Origin: Lithodes maja
Lineage: Eukaryota > Arthropoda > Malacostraca > Decapoda > Lithodidae
Assembly (NCBI GenBank): GCA_037953745.1
Contig: JBAKBP010012994.1
Coordinates: 1-64,000 of the forward strand
Length of the DNA: 64,000 bases
Direction: 5' to 3'
Shown: positions 29,873 to 41,733 of the stretch, piece after piece
Numbering within the stretch: the first letter of the stretch is position 1
Layout: each line of letters opens with the position of its first letter
Notes under the pieces: model-generated
What the model saw: only the letters and a program-made list of their open reading frames with translations
Databases searched by the model: none
Told to the model about the DNA's origin: nothing
Program-made: the position numbers and the translations under genes

Positions 29873-32800
29873 ATGTCGTGCACTAGCGCTGACGATGAGC
29901 GAGAGATGCCATTTGAAGGTGTGCCGTTAGTAATCAGTGAGGAGGATGCTAGAGTTTTTGTGAGTAAGCGGTACCACGTGACGGAGGAGAGGCTGACTGG
30001 GGTGGATGTTTGTGGCTTGCACCTGATAGCCAAGGTTTTGGGCATTTCCAATGTAGTAGGGATGTCCAAGGGGGAGCTGATTTCCTGGGTGTTGCGTGGG
30101 CGACATGGGGTTTCGGAGGAGAGGGCGTTTGGGGGGGTTCCTCCCCAGATCCCCTCTCACTCGACTCCCACAGTGCCGTCCACTCAGTTACCGGAGGTTA
30201 GCACTCTCCCACAGAGGGATGAGAATTGGCAGATTGGAGTGCCCTCGGGTGGTGCACATGGTGGTTCCCCAGTTTTTGCCCCCCCTCCTTCAGTAGTGGC
30301 AGCTCCCTCTTCCTGCCTGTCTCCAGATATGGTATTTAGACTTGAGCTTGCTAAGATGGAGAATGAGACTAGGAGGCATGAGATTGAGGCTAGGAAGCAG
30401 GAGAAGCAGATTGAGGATGAGACTAGGAGGCATGAGATTGAGGCGGAGAATGAGACCAGGAGGCACGAGGCTGAGCTTAGGTACGACTCAGAGAAATATT
30501 GTGCTCAATTAGATTTAGATAAGACTCGTGCAGAGTCGACAGGGACTCAGATGGGCCGTGAGGGCCAAGTAAGAGAACAGTCCTTGTCCCACTTAGTCAA
30601 ATTGGTGCCGGCATTTAGTGAAACTGAAGTCACAGAATTTTTTAATCGTTTTGAGAAGAAGTGTAGGGAGCATAATTGGCCTGAAGAGAAGTGGGCAGCT
30701 CTAGTCTCCTCAAGACTTACGGGTAAGGGTCTGAAGGCTTATGATGCACTGCCTTTAGAGTCTTGCATTGACTACCCAGAATTGAAGAGAGCTGTCCTAC
30801 GGGCATACGAGTTGCAACCAGAAACATATCGATTGAAGTTTCGGGGTGTTACAAAGACTAGGGAGGCGACCTTTCTTGAACATGCCCGGGACTTAAAAGA
30901 TGCACTTGCAAACTGGACACGTTCTGAGAAAGCTGAGACGGCCGAACAGTTGACTGAGCTGTTTCTGCTCGAGCAGTTTTATAAGTGTACTGGTGCAGAA
31001 ATGACTTTAACTATTAAAGAAAAGAACCCAAAAACTCTACAGGAGGCAGCTGAGATGGCTGACCTCCGGCTATCACTAATTCGTGGGAGCGGGTATGCCC
31101 AGCGTAGTGAGGCAGGTAACAAGGGGCGTGACGCCCCACCCCCCCGAGTTAGTGATATACCTTATGCAAACAAGTACAAGAGCCATGATACCAAGACTGA
31201 CCACAAGACTAGCACCGTCCCATTTAAGAAGGGGCCGGGCCCTTCCCAGTACCAAGGGAAGCCCAAAGGGGAGTTGGAGTGTTATCATTGTCATGAAAAG
31301 GGGCACTTTGCAAGAGTCTGTCCTAGCAAACCACCTACAGCAGCTGTGTCTTTGGCCTGCAACATTGGTGTGTCTCCGAAGTCTTCTGAGTTTGCCCGGG
31401 GCAGTTCGTCAGAGGCTGAGGCACAGCCAATGCAGAAACACCTGAGAGGCTCGAACCCTGCTCAGGATGTTTTTTGCGACCATAGAGGACGGGGTTGCGT
31501 GATGTGGGCGGGGCGCAAGCATGGAGTAGAGGTCTTGCGTGATACAGGTGCTTCCCAGACTCTGATGAACAACTTGACTGGCTACCCTATAAACGCGGCT
31601 CGGGTGGTAGTGGTGCAGGGTATTAATGCAACTCGGTCATACCCGCTGGTGCGGTTGGAGTTGGAGGTGGATGGTGTGGCACGTGAATTGGATGTCGGGA
31701 TTGTGGAGAAACTGCCAGTGGAGGGCGTCGACCTTCTTCTCGGCAACGACTTTGCAATGCCCGCTTCTGAGGTTCTACCCTTAGTCGTTGCCGAGAGGCC
31801 GGCCGACGTGAGTAGGGAAGAGCAAGAGTGGGTCGAGCGGTGCCAGACACAACCCATGGCGTGTGTTGTCACCCGAGCTCGGGCAGCTAAAGTGTCACAG
31901 CCTAGTCCTCCGTCTTCAGACCAGCAGAGGAACGATCAACAGGAGGAGGCTAAAGCTGGAGTTGGTTTTAAGAGTTTTGACTCGGCGACTCTCCTGGGTG
32001 ATTCAGTATTGGCACCTATGTTAGAGTCTGGAGAGGCCCCAGGACCTGTCACAGCTAGTGAGGAGGTAGGGCAGGAAGAGACTCCGAGGCAGCCACGTTA
32101 CACACGGAGAGAAAAAAGGGTTGCTCAGTTTGATATTGGGGGAGGACTTGGGTTGCTTCGGAAGCATCTAGACAGGTTGGTTCCCTCAGATATTTGTAAA
32201 CTGCAGTTGGAGGATCCGGAAGTTCAGAAGTGTGGTAATGGTGCTGTCGAGATCAAACACGAGGACGGGGAAGCATGTCATGTGAACCTGTTGGAGGAGT
32301 TTGTGAGGCAACCACCTGAGCAGCCTACTGTCCCTGCGTTGGTCTTCCGCGGCCAAGGTGGAGAAGGAGAGGGGGGCAGTAGGGCACAGGTGGAGGAGAG
32401 TAGGGATTGTCATGTCTCGGCGGAGCAGTGGGCGGGGGACACGAGTCTGGTGGCTGTGGAAGCGCTAGAGCACCTGCCTGAGCAGCAGTGTGCAGCACTC
32501 CAGCACCAGCTCGGTTCATACCCCACTGGTCGTGCCGAGCCCCTGAGTCTCACAACTCGGGCGGTGCGAGATGTTCCGCGGGCAGGTCACGTGAATGTTG
32601 AAAGACCGTTAGCCTCGTTGTTTCGGTGGTTCAAGGTGGGCGACGAGGCTTTGGCATGGTTGCCAGGTCAGGGTCGACCCATGGCTGCCAAGGGTGGTGG
32701 TCAAAAGGAGGACATTGAGCTGATTAGTGAGGTTGGCTGTGGAGTGGATGTGCCCGGTCGTCACATAGCCTCCCAATGCTGCTCTAGTCTAATACAACAG

Positions 32801-33943
32801 CCCTACCATAGACCAACTGTATCTGGCCATGTCTCTAAAAGCGGTGATGCTGAGCAGGCAGATGTCGTCACAAGGAATGCGGGGGTGCGCATGTACGGTA
32901 TCGGCGGGGAAGCCTTAGCCATAATGAACTATGGGAGTGACTGCACAGGTGGTACTGATTGTTCCTCTCATGACCTGGCTGTTCTAGGGACGAAGGTGGA
33001 GAAGGAGGGAGACTACAGGTTAGAAGCTGCGGTCTCGGCTGGGTTGTGGGAGGGCACTAGGCATGTTGTTCGTGGAGACAGTGCAAGGCAGTTGTTTACT
33101 AGGCTATGGCAGTACTTTCGCATGTTTGTTGCTTCTCCAGGCCTGATGTACGGGGTAGAATCCGACATGCAGGCTGGAGATCGTGCAAGGCTCAGTTTAA
33201 TTCCCTACCGTATAAATCCTGCTCGACAGCCTATGGTGCAAGCAGAGCTGGATTACGTGTGGACGAAGGGTCTGAGGGATAAGGAATGTCGTGAGTGGTC
33301 GTTGCCTGTAACTTTGCAACCGGTGTTAAGTGGCAAGATTAGTGAGTGTGTTGATTGCGAGAGTGTGTGTGCATTATCCCTGACAGACGCCTATACCTTA
33401 TCAAGAGTTGACGACACCATAGACCGCCTCGGGGCTGCATCGCCTATCACGAGGGTGGATTTAGTAAAGGGTTGCTGGCAGGTGCCTTTGTCCGAGCGTG
33501 CTGGGGAGGTGTGTGGTTTTGTTGTGGACGGGGGTGCCTACCGGGGCAATGTTATGCCTTACGGACTTAAGAATGCACTAGCAACGTTTCAGAACCTGAT
33601 GAATGAAAGTGAAAAGGACGATGATGGGCTGGAGCATCCTGTTAGTTTCTGCTCGGAGAAGTACAATTCGGCCCAGGGGAGCTGCTCTGTTGTCGAGGAG
33701 GAGCTGCTGGCGGTTGTGCTTGCGCTGGGGCATTTCGAGGTCTATGTTCCAGCCTATGGTCCGGTCGTTGTAGTTTACCCAGATCATCACCCTCTCAAGA
33801 TCTTGGACCAGTTTCACAATCGGAATATGAGGCTGACCAGGTGGTCACTAAGGTTATTGGTATATAACCTGGACATACGCCATATTGCCGGTTGTGACAA
33901 CGTGGTTGCAGATGGTCGTTCAAGGGTATATGATCCTGGGTAG
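29873..33943 (+). CDS. E2 Gag-protease polyprotein with insert and RT/RNase H remnants, 1356 codons
   Basis: ATG at 29873 (MSCTSADDERE). N-terminal acidic region, Pro-rich linker, charged coiled coil with ETRRHEIEAE repeats (about 30350-30480), capsid-like region, CCHC knuckle (31280-31321), protease DTGA (31541 on). After protease: integrase tail scrap (CHVNLLEEFV, about 32277), then about 32600-33190 encodes the unfamiliar segment beginning near FKVGDEALAWLPGQ. Next come eroded RT (IPYRINPARQP, VDLVKGCWQVPL, GLKNALATFQN) and an RNase H tail (HNRNMRLTRWSL, HIAGCDNVVADG). H2C2 zinc, DDE, YLDD and the first RNase H aspartate are all absent. The frame is unbroken despite that, so Gag production may be under selection. 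It is the best reference for the E0/E2/E3 type. Confidence 0.88.
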   Translation: MSCTSADDEREMPFEGVPLVISEEDARVFVSKRYHVTEERLTGVDVCGLHLIAKVLGISNVVGMSKGELISWVLRGRHGVSEERAFGGVPPQIPSHSTPTVPSTQLPEVSTLPQRDENWQIGVPSGGAHGGSPVFAPPPSVVAAPSSCLSPDMVFRLELAKMENETRRHEIEARKQEKQIEDETRRHEIEAENETRRHEAELRYDSEKYCAQLDLDKTRAESTGTQMGREGQVREQSLSHLVKLVPAFSETEVTEFFNRFEKKCREHNWPEEKWAALVSSRLTGKGLKAYDALPLESCIDYPELKRAVLRAYELQPETYRLKFRGVTKTREATFLEHARDLKDALANWTRSEKAETAEQLTELFLLEQFYKCTGAEMTLTIKEKNPKTLQEAAEMADLRLSLIRGSGYAQRSEAGNKGRDAPPPRVSDIPYANKYKSHDTKTDHKTSTVPFKKGPGPSQYQGKPKGELECYHCHEKGHFARVCPSKPPTAAVSLACNIGVSPKSSEFARGSSSEAEAQPMQKHLRGSNPAQDVFCDHRGRGCVMWAGRKHGVEVLRDTGASQTLMNNLTGYPINAARVVVVQGINATRSYPLVRLELEVDGVARELDVGIVEKLPVEGVDLLLGNDFAMPASEVLPLVVAERPADVSREEQEWVERCQTQPMACVVTRARAAKVSQPSPPSSDQQRNDQQEEAKAGVGFKSFDSATLLGDSVLAPMLESGEAPGPVTASEEVGQEETPRQPRYTRREKRVAQFDIGGGLGLLRKHLDRLVPSDICKLQLEDPEVQKCGNGAVEIKHEDGEACHVNLLEEFVRQPPEQPTVPALVFRGQGGEGEGGSRAQVEESRDCHVSAEQWAGDTSLVAVEALEHLPEQQCAALQHQLGSYPTGRAEPLSLTTRAVRDVPRAGHVNVERPLASLFRWFKVGDEALAWLPGQGRPMAAKGGGQKEDIELISEVGCGVDVPGRHIASQCCSSLIQQPYHRPTVSGHVSKSGDAEQADVVTRNAGVRMYGIGGEALAIMNYGSDCTGGTDCSSHDLAVLGTKVEKEGDYRLEAAVSAGLWEGTRHVVRGDSARQLFTRLWQYFRMFVASPGLMYGVESDMQAGDRARLSLIPYRINPARQPMVQAELDYVWTKGLRDKECREWSLPVTLQPVLSGKISECVDCESVCALSLTDAYTLSRVDDTIDRLGAASPITRVDLVKGCWQVPLSERAGEVCGFVVDGGAYRGNVMPYGLKNALATFQNLMNESEKDDDGLEHPVSFCSEKYNSAQGSCSVVEEELLAVVLALGHFEVYVPAYGPVVVVYPDHHPLKILDQFHNRNMRLTRWSLRLLVYNLDIRHIAGCDNVVADGRSRVYDPG

Positions 33944-34427
33944 ATTGACACACGGGTAGCCTCCTGCTTTAGTTTGAATAGTATTTTGCGCTTGGTGCTT
34001 GTTGGCTCGCGGTTGTAGCCCAGCGTATTGGGTCGTAAAGCAGGAGTTGAGCGTTTGGTATAGAAGAAAATAGGCTGCCCTTATAGTGCAGCCGAAAAAA
34101 AAACATATTAAAATATAAAAATCATAAAAAAAAAACTCTTTCTTTTGATATAGATAATTGTATAAGTTTGTCATAGCCTATAGAGTTTGAGTAGTCCACG
34201 AACTATCAAACGGCTGGGCTGCTGTAAGCTCGCTCTGGGAGCATGATATTGTGTCTTTTGCTATTGTTGGGAGGAGTTATAAAATGTGAATTTTTTTTAT
34301 AAGATGTATTTTAGTGATAAACTCAGCCTTGTTTTAATGCCATGCGGTCGCTGGGTGTGGGGGGCTTGATGGGGTTCTGTGTGTCAGATTTTAGCTCAGG
34401 GTTGAGCAAGTAAAATCTTGGGGGAGG
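33944..34427 (+). other. E2 3' UTR and polypurine tract
   Basis: Non-coding. It contains the shared GGGTAGCCTCCTGCTTTAG to GGTATAGAAGAAAATAGGC stretch and ends with CTTGGGGGAGG against the LTR. No envelope-like ORF. Confidence 0.8.
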
Positions 34428-35761
34428 TGTGACGCATGTCCAGTATGAGCATGCTGTACAGAACGCCCAGTCATGCCCCACTCTCGCTAGGATCGTCAGG
34501 GCAGGAACTTTGGCTGTAGTCTGTGTAGAGTTTCCTAACTTAGTTTATGTGAGCCGTTGTACTATAAGTATTATAAATATGTATTTTGTTTTCATCTGAG
34601 TCAACGAGTTCTATTTTATATCATTAGTTATAAGTATTATGTGTGGGACTTATTTGTAATGATGAGAGGAGAGAGAGAGATTACGTAACGGGGGCCAGTG
34701 AGTGCGCCATGCGGCAGGTAGGCCTAACTCCCCTCCTCCCTCCTCCCTCCTCCCTCTCAGTGCGTGGGAAAGCCTTTGTCTATCCCAGATTGAGAGAGAG
34801 AATATTACGTAATGATTGTCAGTGGGCGGTCCTTAGTAGTTTGCGATATGCTCACTAGAGGGCCGAGTATAAAAAGGGAAGTCTCGCCACAATTTCTTCA
34901 GAACTCATTAGGCAGAGCGACTTCTCATATCCCTTGCTACTATACATATTCTTCTGACTGATGTGAACTTTCTCTACTCTCTGTACCGCCTTTCTTCTTC
35001 TCTTCCCGACCCTTTTTAACCTCAATGATCCCTTTGGTGCAGAGCTAGTCAGCCAAAGTATTATCGCTTGAGTTCTCACGAGATATATGCCTATTAGATA
35101 GCCTATTTTGGAAGGGATAACTAGAATAGGATTGATTAATGTTTGTTGCACTCGTATATGCATTTCCCTGTGTATGATTATTAATGTTCCTGTTTTCTGC
35201 TGATCTAAGTAATGCTAGACTGGGATAAGGCTACTGGTGTTGTGATTCCCGATGTGTATTAGGTTTTGTTGAACCTGTACAATCGCAACGGAGACGTGGG
35301 AAGCCTAGGTGGTCTTTCTGACTGTGTACCTTGTGAGTTTAGCACTGTGTTGCGAGTGAGGGCTTTTGCCTCTGCCACCCAACACTGTGCTAACTCGTTT
35401 GCTTTGACTTTGAGAGGATCGCCAGGAGAGAACCAGATACTAGTGATCTGGATCTCTCAAGAGAGCATCCCGTCAATTAACGTAATTTGGCCGCACAGCC
35501 TTAAGGACCTCGCTAGGCTACGAGCCGCTTGCTCAGCCATTGTTTCCTAGCCTACTACATCCCAGCTAGACTTTGCTCGGTCAGCAGATACAGCATAGTA
35601 TTGAAGCTTTCCTTTTGTATGATATTGTTTATGCACTATTGATTTCATGTGTGGCACGCTTAGCTACTTTAGAGATTAGTGGCCCACGAGCACAATCCTA
35701 GTAGGCTATTGCCGGTGCATTGTCGGAGTACTTCTTTTTAATGTTTGCCATTTACTATTGC
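34428..35761 (+). repeat. 3' LTR of E2, truncated
   Basis: Matches 27798-29130 nearly base for base, then stops after TTTACTATTGC at 35761 and switches to the LTR terminus of E3. The last about 527 bp of the LTR are missing. Confidence 0.92.
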
Positions 35762-37604
35762 TGTTACGACCGGGCACTCGGGTACACTAGGGCTCTTACA
35801 CAGGACTCGAGTATGGCTCGCTGCCACAACGGAAACACACGATCCCAACCCCAGAGTACTGCCAGCCGAACAAAAAACGCCACTACCCTCCAGAGTTCTA
35901 TCTGCTATAACGGGGTATACAAGAACTCGGTACTAGCGTTTCACACAACAGACTAATAACAAGACGGGAGTTATCTAGTCTGGTCAACAATCAAACAAAG
36001 AAGAAAGTACTACAACACTAAAGAATAGTGTTGGCCGAAGCCGAAGTAATCCACCCTTGAACTAAGAACTTAAGAAGTCCTCCACCCTCTACTTCGGATC
36101 GGCACTATTACGTTACGTTAAACAATAGTCCTCGAGCATCAAACAAGGAATCTTCTGATAAGTTAGATGCTTCTCGAATACTCATAAGAAGTAAGTATCG
36201 GATTTTGAACAGCAATTTAATGAATAACTCACTGGTAATTAAAGGCTTTAAATTGACATAAGAAGAATTATAAGAATAAGCAATAGGATATGGCAAACAT
36301 TAAGAAGAAGTACTCCGACAATGCACTGGCAATAGCCTACTAAGATTGTGCTCGTGGGCCACTAATCTCTGAAGTAGCTAAGCGTGCCACACATGAAATC
36401 AATAGTGCATAAACAATAATATACATAAGGAGAAGCTTCAATACTATGCTGTATCTGCTGGTCGAGCAAAGTCTAGCTGGGATACATAAGGTTAAGAGAC
36501 AATGGCTGAGCAAGCGGCTCGTAGCCTAGCGAGGTCCTTAAGACTGTGCGGCCAAATTACGTTAATTGACGGGATGCTCTCTTGAGAGATCCAGATCACT
36601 AGTATCTGGTTCTCTCCTGGCGATCCTCTCAAAGTCAAGCAAATGAGATAGCACAGTGTTGGGTGGCAGAGGCAAAAGCCCTCACTCGCAACACAGTGCT
36701 AAACTCCCACGGTACACAGTCAGAAAGACCACCTAGGCGTTCCACGTCTCCGTTGCAATTGTACTGGTTCAACCGCAACCTAGTACTCATAGGAAATCAC
36801 AACTCAGAAACCCTATCCCAGTCTAGCATTGCCTAAACCAGCAGAAAACAGGAACATGAATAATCGCACACAGGGAAATGCATATACGAGTGCAACAAAC
36901 ATCAATCAATCCTATTCTAGTTAACCCTTCCAAAAATAGGCTATCTAACAGGCACTTATCTCGTGAGAACTCAAGCGATAATACTTTGGCTGACTAAATC
37001 TGCACCAAAGGGGTCATTGGTTAAAAAGGGACGAGAAGAGAAGAAGATAGGCTGTTCAGAGAGTAGAGAAAGTTCACATCAGTCGGAAGAATATGGATAG
37101 TTGCAAGGGATATGAGAAGTTGCTCTGCCTGATGAGTTCTGAAGAATGGTGGCAAGAACCTCTCTTTTTATACTCGGCCCTCTAGCGGCATATCTCAAAC
37201 TACTTAAGGACCGCCCACTGGCAATCATTACGTAATATTCTCTCTCAATCTGGGATCGACAAAGGATTTCCCACGCGCTTGAGGAGGGAGGAGGGAGGAG
37301 GGAGGGAGGCCTACCTACCTCGTGGCGCGCTCCCCGGGCCGTCGTTACATAACTCTCTCTCTTCTCTCATCATTACAAATAAGTCCCACACACAACACTT
37401 ATAACTAATGATATAAAATAGAACTCGTTGACTCAGATGAAAACAAAATACATATTTATAATACTTATAGTACAACGGCTCACATAAACTAAGTTAGGAA
37501 ACTCTACACAGACTACAGCCAAAGTTCCTGCCCTGACGATCCTAGCGAGAGTGGGGCCTGACTGGGCGTTCTGTACAGCATGCTCATACTCGACATGCGT
37601 CACA
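35762..37604 (-). repeat. 3' LTR of E3
   Basis: 1843 bp. TGTTACG at the left, GCGTCACA at the right. It contains the leader hairpin (near 36583-36615) and the TATA box in inverted orientation (plus TTTTTATACTCGG near 37164-37176). No genes. Confidence 0.92.
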
Positions 37605-38087
37605 CCTCCCCCAAGATTTTACTTGCTCAACCCTGAGCTAAAATCTGATATACAGAACCCCATCAAACCCCTCACACCCAGCGACCGCATGGCACTAAAA
37701 CAACGCTGAGTTTATCACTAAAACACATCTTATAAAAAAAAAATTCACATTTCATAACTCCTCCCAATAATAGCAAAAGACATAATATCATGCTCCCAGA
37801 GCGAGCTTACAGCAGCTCAGCCGTTTGATAGTTCGTGGACTACTCAAACTCTATAGGCTATGACAAACTTATACAATTATCTATATCAAAAAGAAAGAGT
37901 TTTTTTATGATTTTTATATTTTAATATGTTTTTTCCGGCTGCACTATAAGGGCAGCCTATTTTTCTTCTATACCAAACGCTCAACTCCTGCTTTACGACC
38001 CAATACGCTGGGCTACAACTGCGAGCCAACAAGCACCAAGCGCAAAATACTATTCAAACTAAAGCAGGAGGCTACCCGTGTGTCAAT
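37605..38087 (-). other. E3 3' UTR and polypurine tract
   Basis: Non-coding. CCTCCCCCAAG (plus) next to the LTR is the purine tract. It contains the 3' UTR stretch shared with E0, E2, E4, E5 and E6. Confidence 0.78.
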
Positions 38088-41000
38088 CTACCCAGGATCA
38101 TATACCCTTGAACGACCATCTGCAACCACGTTATCACAACCGGCAATATGGCGTATGTCCAGGTTATATACCAATAACCTTAGTGACCACCTGGTCAGCC
38201 TCATATTCCGATTGTGAAACTGGTCCAAGATCTTGAGAGGGTGATGATCTGGGTAAACTACAACAACCGGACCATAGGCTGGAACATAGACCTCGAAATG
38301 CCCCAGCGCATCATCGTCCTTTTCACTTTCATTCATCAGGTTCTGAAACGTTGCTAGTGCATTCTTAAGTCCGTCAGGCATAACATTGCACTGGTAGGTA
38401 CTCCCGTCCACAACAAAACCACATACCTCTTTAGCACGCTCGGACAAAGTTACAAGCAACGACCACTCACGACATTCCTTATCCCTCAGACCCTTCGTCC
38501 ACACGTAATCCAGCTCTGCTTGCACCACAGGCTGTCGAGCAGGATTTATACGGTAGGGAATTAAACTGAGCCTTGCACTATCTCCAGCCTGCATGTCGGA
38601 TTCTACCCCGTACATCAGGCCTGGAGAAGCAACAAACATGCGAAAGTACTGCCATAGCCTAGTAAACAACTGCCTTGCACTGTCTCCACGAACAACATGC
38701 CTAGTGCCCTCCCACAACCCAGCCGAGACCGCAGCTTCTAACCTGTAGTCTCCCTCCTTCTCCACCTTCGTCCCTAGAACAGCCAGGTCATGAGAGGGAC
38801 AATCAGTACCACCCGTGCAGTCACTCCCACAGTTCATTATTGCTAAGGCTTCCCCGCCGATACCGTACATGCGCACCCCCGCATTCCTTGTGACGACATC
38901 TGCCTGCGCAGCATCACCGCTTTCAGCGACATGGCCAGATACAGTCGGTCTATGGTAGGGCTGTTGCATTAGACTAGAGCAGCATTGGGAGGCTATGCGA
39001 CGACCGGGCACTGCGATACCACAGCCGACCTTACCAATCTGCTCAATGTCCTCCTTTTGACCACCACCCTTGGCAGCCATGGGTCGACCCTGACCTGGCA
39101 ACCATGCCAAAGCCTCGTCGCCCACCTTAAACCACCGAAACAACGAGGCTAACGGTCTTTCAACAGTCACGTGACCTGCCCGTGGAACATCTTGCACCGC
39201 CCGAGTTGTGAGACTCAGGGGCTCGGCACAACCAGTGGGGTATGAACCGAGCTGGTGCTGGAGTGCTGCACACTGCTGCTCAGGCAGGTGCTCTAGCGCT
39301 TCCACAGCCACCAGACTCGTGTCCCCCGCCCACTGTTCCGCCGAGACATGACAATCCCTTCTCTCCTCCACCTGTGCCCTACTACCCCCCTCTCCTTCTC
39401 CACCTTGGCCGCGGCAGACCAACGCAGGGACAGTAGGCTTCTCAGGTGGTTGCCTCACGAACTCCTCCAACAGGTTCACATGACATGCTTCCCCGTCCTC
39501 GTGTTTAATCTCGACAGCACCATTACCACACTTCTGAACTTCCGGATCCTCCAACTGCAGTTTACAAATATCTGAGGGAACCAACCTGTCTAGATGCTTC
39601 CGAAGCAACCCAAGTCCTCCCCCAATATCAAACTGAGCAACCCTTTTTTCTCTCCGTGTGCAACGTTGCTGCCTCGGAGTCTCTTCCGGCCCTACCTCCT
39701 CACTAGCTGTGACAGGTCCTGGGGCCTCTCCAGACTCTAACATAGGTGCCAATACTGAATCACCCAGGAGAGCCGCCGAGTCAAAACTCTTAAAACCAAC
39801 TCCAGCTTTAGCCTCCTCCTGTTGATCGTTCCTCTGCTGGTCTGAAGACGGAGGACTAGGCTGTGACACTTTAGCTGCCCGAGCTCGGGTGACAGCACAC
39901 GCCATGGGTTCTGCCTGGCACCGCTCGACACACTCTTGCTCTTCCCTACTCACGTCGGCCGTCCTCTCGGCAACGACTAAGGGTAGAACCTCAGAAGCGG
40001 GCATTGCAAAGTCGTTGCCGAGAAGAAGGTCGACGCCCTCCACTGGCAGTTTCTCCACAATCCCGACATCCAATTCACGTGTCACACCATCCACCTCCAA
40101 CTCCAACCGCACCAGCGGGTATGACCGAGTTGCATTAATACCCTGCACCACTACCACCCGAGCCACATTTATAGGGTAGCCAGTCAAGTTATTCATCAGA
40201 GTCTGGGAAGCACCTGTATCACGCAAGACCTCTACTCCATGCTTGCGCCCCGCCCACATCACGCAACCCCGTCCTCTATGGTCGCAAAAAACATCCTGAG
40301 CAGGGTTCGAGCCTCCCAGGTGCTTCTGCATTGGCTGTGCCTCAGCCTCTGACGAACTGCCCCGGGCAAACTCAGAAAACTTCGGAGACACACCAATGTT
40401 GCAGGCCAAAGACACAGCTGCTGTAGGTGGTTTGCTAGGACAGACTCTTGCAAAGTGCCCCTTTTCATGACAATGATAACACTCCAACTCCCCTCTGGGC
40501 TTCCCTTGGTACTGGGAAGGGCCCGGCCCCTTCTTAAATGGGACGGTGCTAGTCTTGTGGTCAGTCTTGGTATCATAGCTCTTGTACTTGTTTGCATAAT
40601 GTATATCACCAACTCGGGAGGGTGGGGCGTCACGCCCCTTGTTACCTGCCTCACTACGCTGGGCAGACCCGCACCCACGAATTAGTGATAGCCGGAGGTC
40701 AGCCATCTCAGCTGCCTCCTGTAGAGTTTTAGGGTTCTTTTCTTTAATAGTTAAAGTCATTTCTGCACCTGTACACTTATAAAACTGCTCGAGCAGAAAC
40801 AGCTCAGTCAACTGTTCGGCCGTCTCAGCTTTCTCAGAACGTGTCCAGTTTGTAAGTGCATCTTTTAAGTCCCGGGCATGTTCAAGAAAGGTCGCCTCCC
40901 TAGTCTTTGTAACACCCCGAAACTTCAATCGATATGTTTCTGGTTGCAACTCGTATGCCCGTAGGACAGCTCTCTTCAATTCTGGGTAGTCAATGCAAGA

Positions 41001-41302
41001 CTCTAAAGGCAGTGCATCATAAGCCTTCAGACCCTTACCCGTAAGTCTTGAGGAGACCAGAGCTGCCCACTTCTCTTCAGGCCAATTATGCTCCCTACAC
41101 TTCTTCTCAAAACGATTAAAAAATTCTGTGACTTCAGTTTCACTAAATGCCGGCACCAATTTGACTAAATGGGACAAGGACTGTTCTCTTACTTGGCCCT
41201 CCCGGCCCATCCGAATCCCTGTCGACTCTGCACGAGTCTTATCTAAATCTATTTGAGCACAATATTTCTCTGAGTCGTACCTAAGCTCAGCCTCATGCCT
41301 CC
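38088..41302 (-). pseudogene. E3 Gag-protease polyprotein, N-terminus lost, pol further deleted
   Basis: It starts in the coiled coil (RRHEAELRYDSEKY); the first residues of the open frame come from the neighbouring LTR. CCHC knuckle CYHCHEKGHFARVC and protease DTGASQTLM are intact. The E0-type unfamiliar segment is present. Two further deletions relative to E2: LPVTLQ...VDLVKGCWQVPL is reduced to LVTLSERAKE, and NESEKDDD runs straight into ALGHFEVYVP. The frame stays open to the common end SRVYDPG. No start codon of its own, so it is probably not expressed as Gag. Confidence 0.87.
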
Positions 41303-41733
41303 TGTGACGCATGTCGAGTATGAGCATGCTGTACAGAACGCCCAGTCAGGCCCCACCCTCGCTAGGATCGTCAGGGCAGGAACTTTGGCTGTAGTCTGTG
41401 TAGAGTTTCCTAACTCAGTTTATGTGAACCGTTGTACTATAAGTATTATCATTATGTATTTTGTTTTCTTCTAAGTCAACGAGTTCTATTTTAAATCATT
41501 ATATATAAGTATTGTGTGTGGGAGATTTATATATATATAATGATGTGATGAGAGAGAGCGAGTTATGTAACGGAGGACAGTGTGCGCGCCACGAGGTGTG
41601 TAGGCCTCACTCCCTCCTCCCTCCTTCCCCCCTCCCTCCCCCCTCATCAAGAGCGTGGGAATCCTTTGTCGATCCCAGATTGAGAGAGAGAATGTGACGT
41701 CATGATTGCCGTTATGCTCGCTACGGGGCCGAG

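Larger units (their letters stand above)
27798..35761 (+). mobile_element. E2: non-autonomous Gmr1-like element, 3' LTR truncated
   Basis: 5' LTR 27798-29658, internal region 29659-34427, 3' LTR 34428-35761 (1334 of about 1861 bp). The 5' terminus TGTGACGC abuts the broken gag of E1; the 3' LTR is cut at 35761, where the terminus of E3 begins. The LTRs share almost perfect identity over the retained part: I see three substitutions. The internal ORF is of the E0 type but longer and unbroken. Confidence 0.9.
35762..41302 (-). mobile_element. E3: non-autonomous Gmr1-like element, 5' part missing
   Basis: Minus strand: 3' LTR 35762-37604, internal 37605-41302. Exact terminus TGTTACG at 35762 abuts the broken LTR of E2. 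The internal region stops within the gag coiled coil at 41302, against the first base of the E4 LTR. The 5' LTR, leader and gag N-terminus are absent. It is of the E0/E2 type but with further pol deletions. Confidence 0.9.

Noticed and set aside
41291..41310. Target-site duplication for E4
   Set aside because: The four to six bases left of 41303 (GCCTCC) do not match those right of 50875 (CAACCA), nor do offsets of one or two bases.
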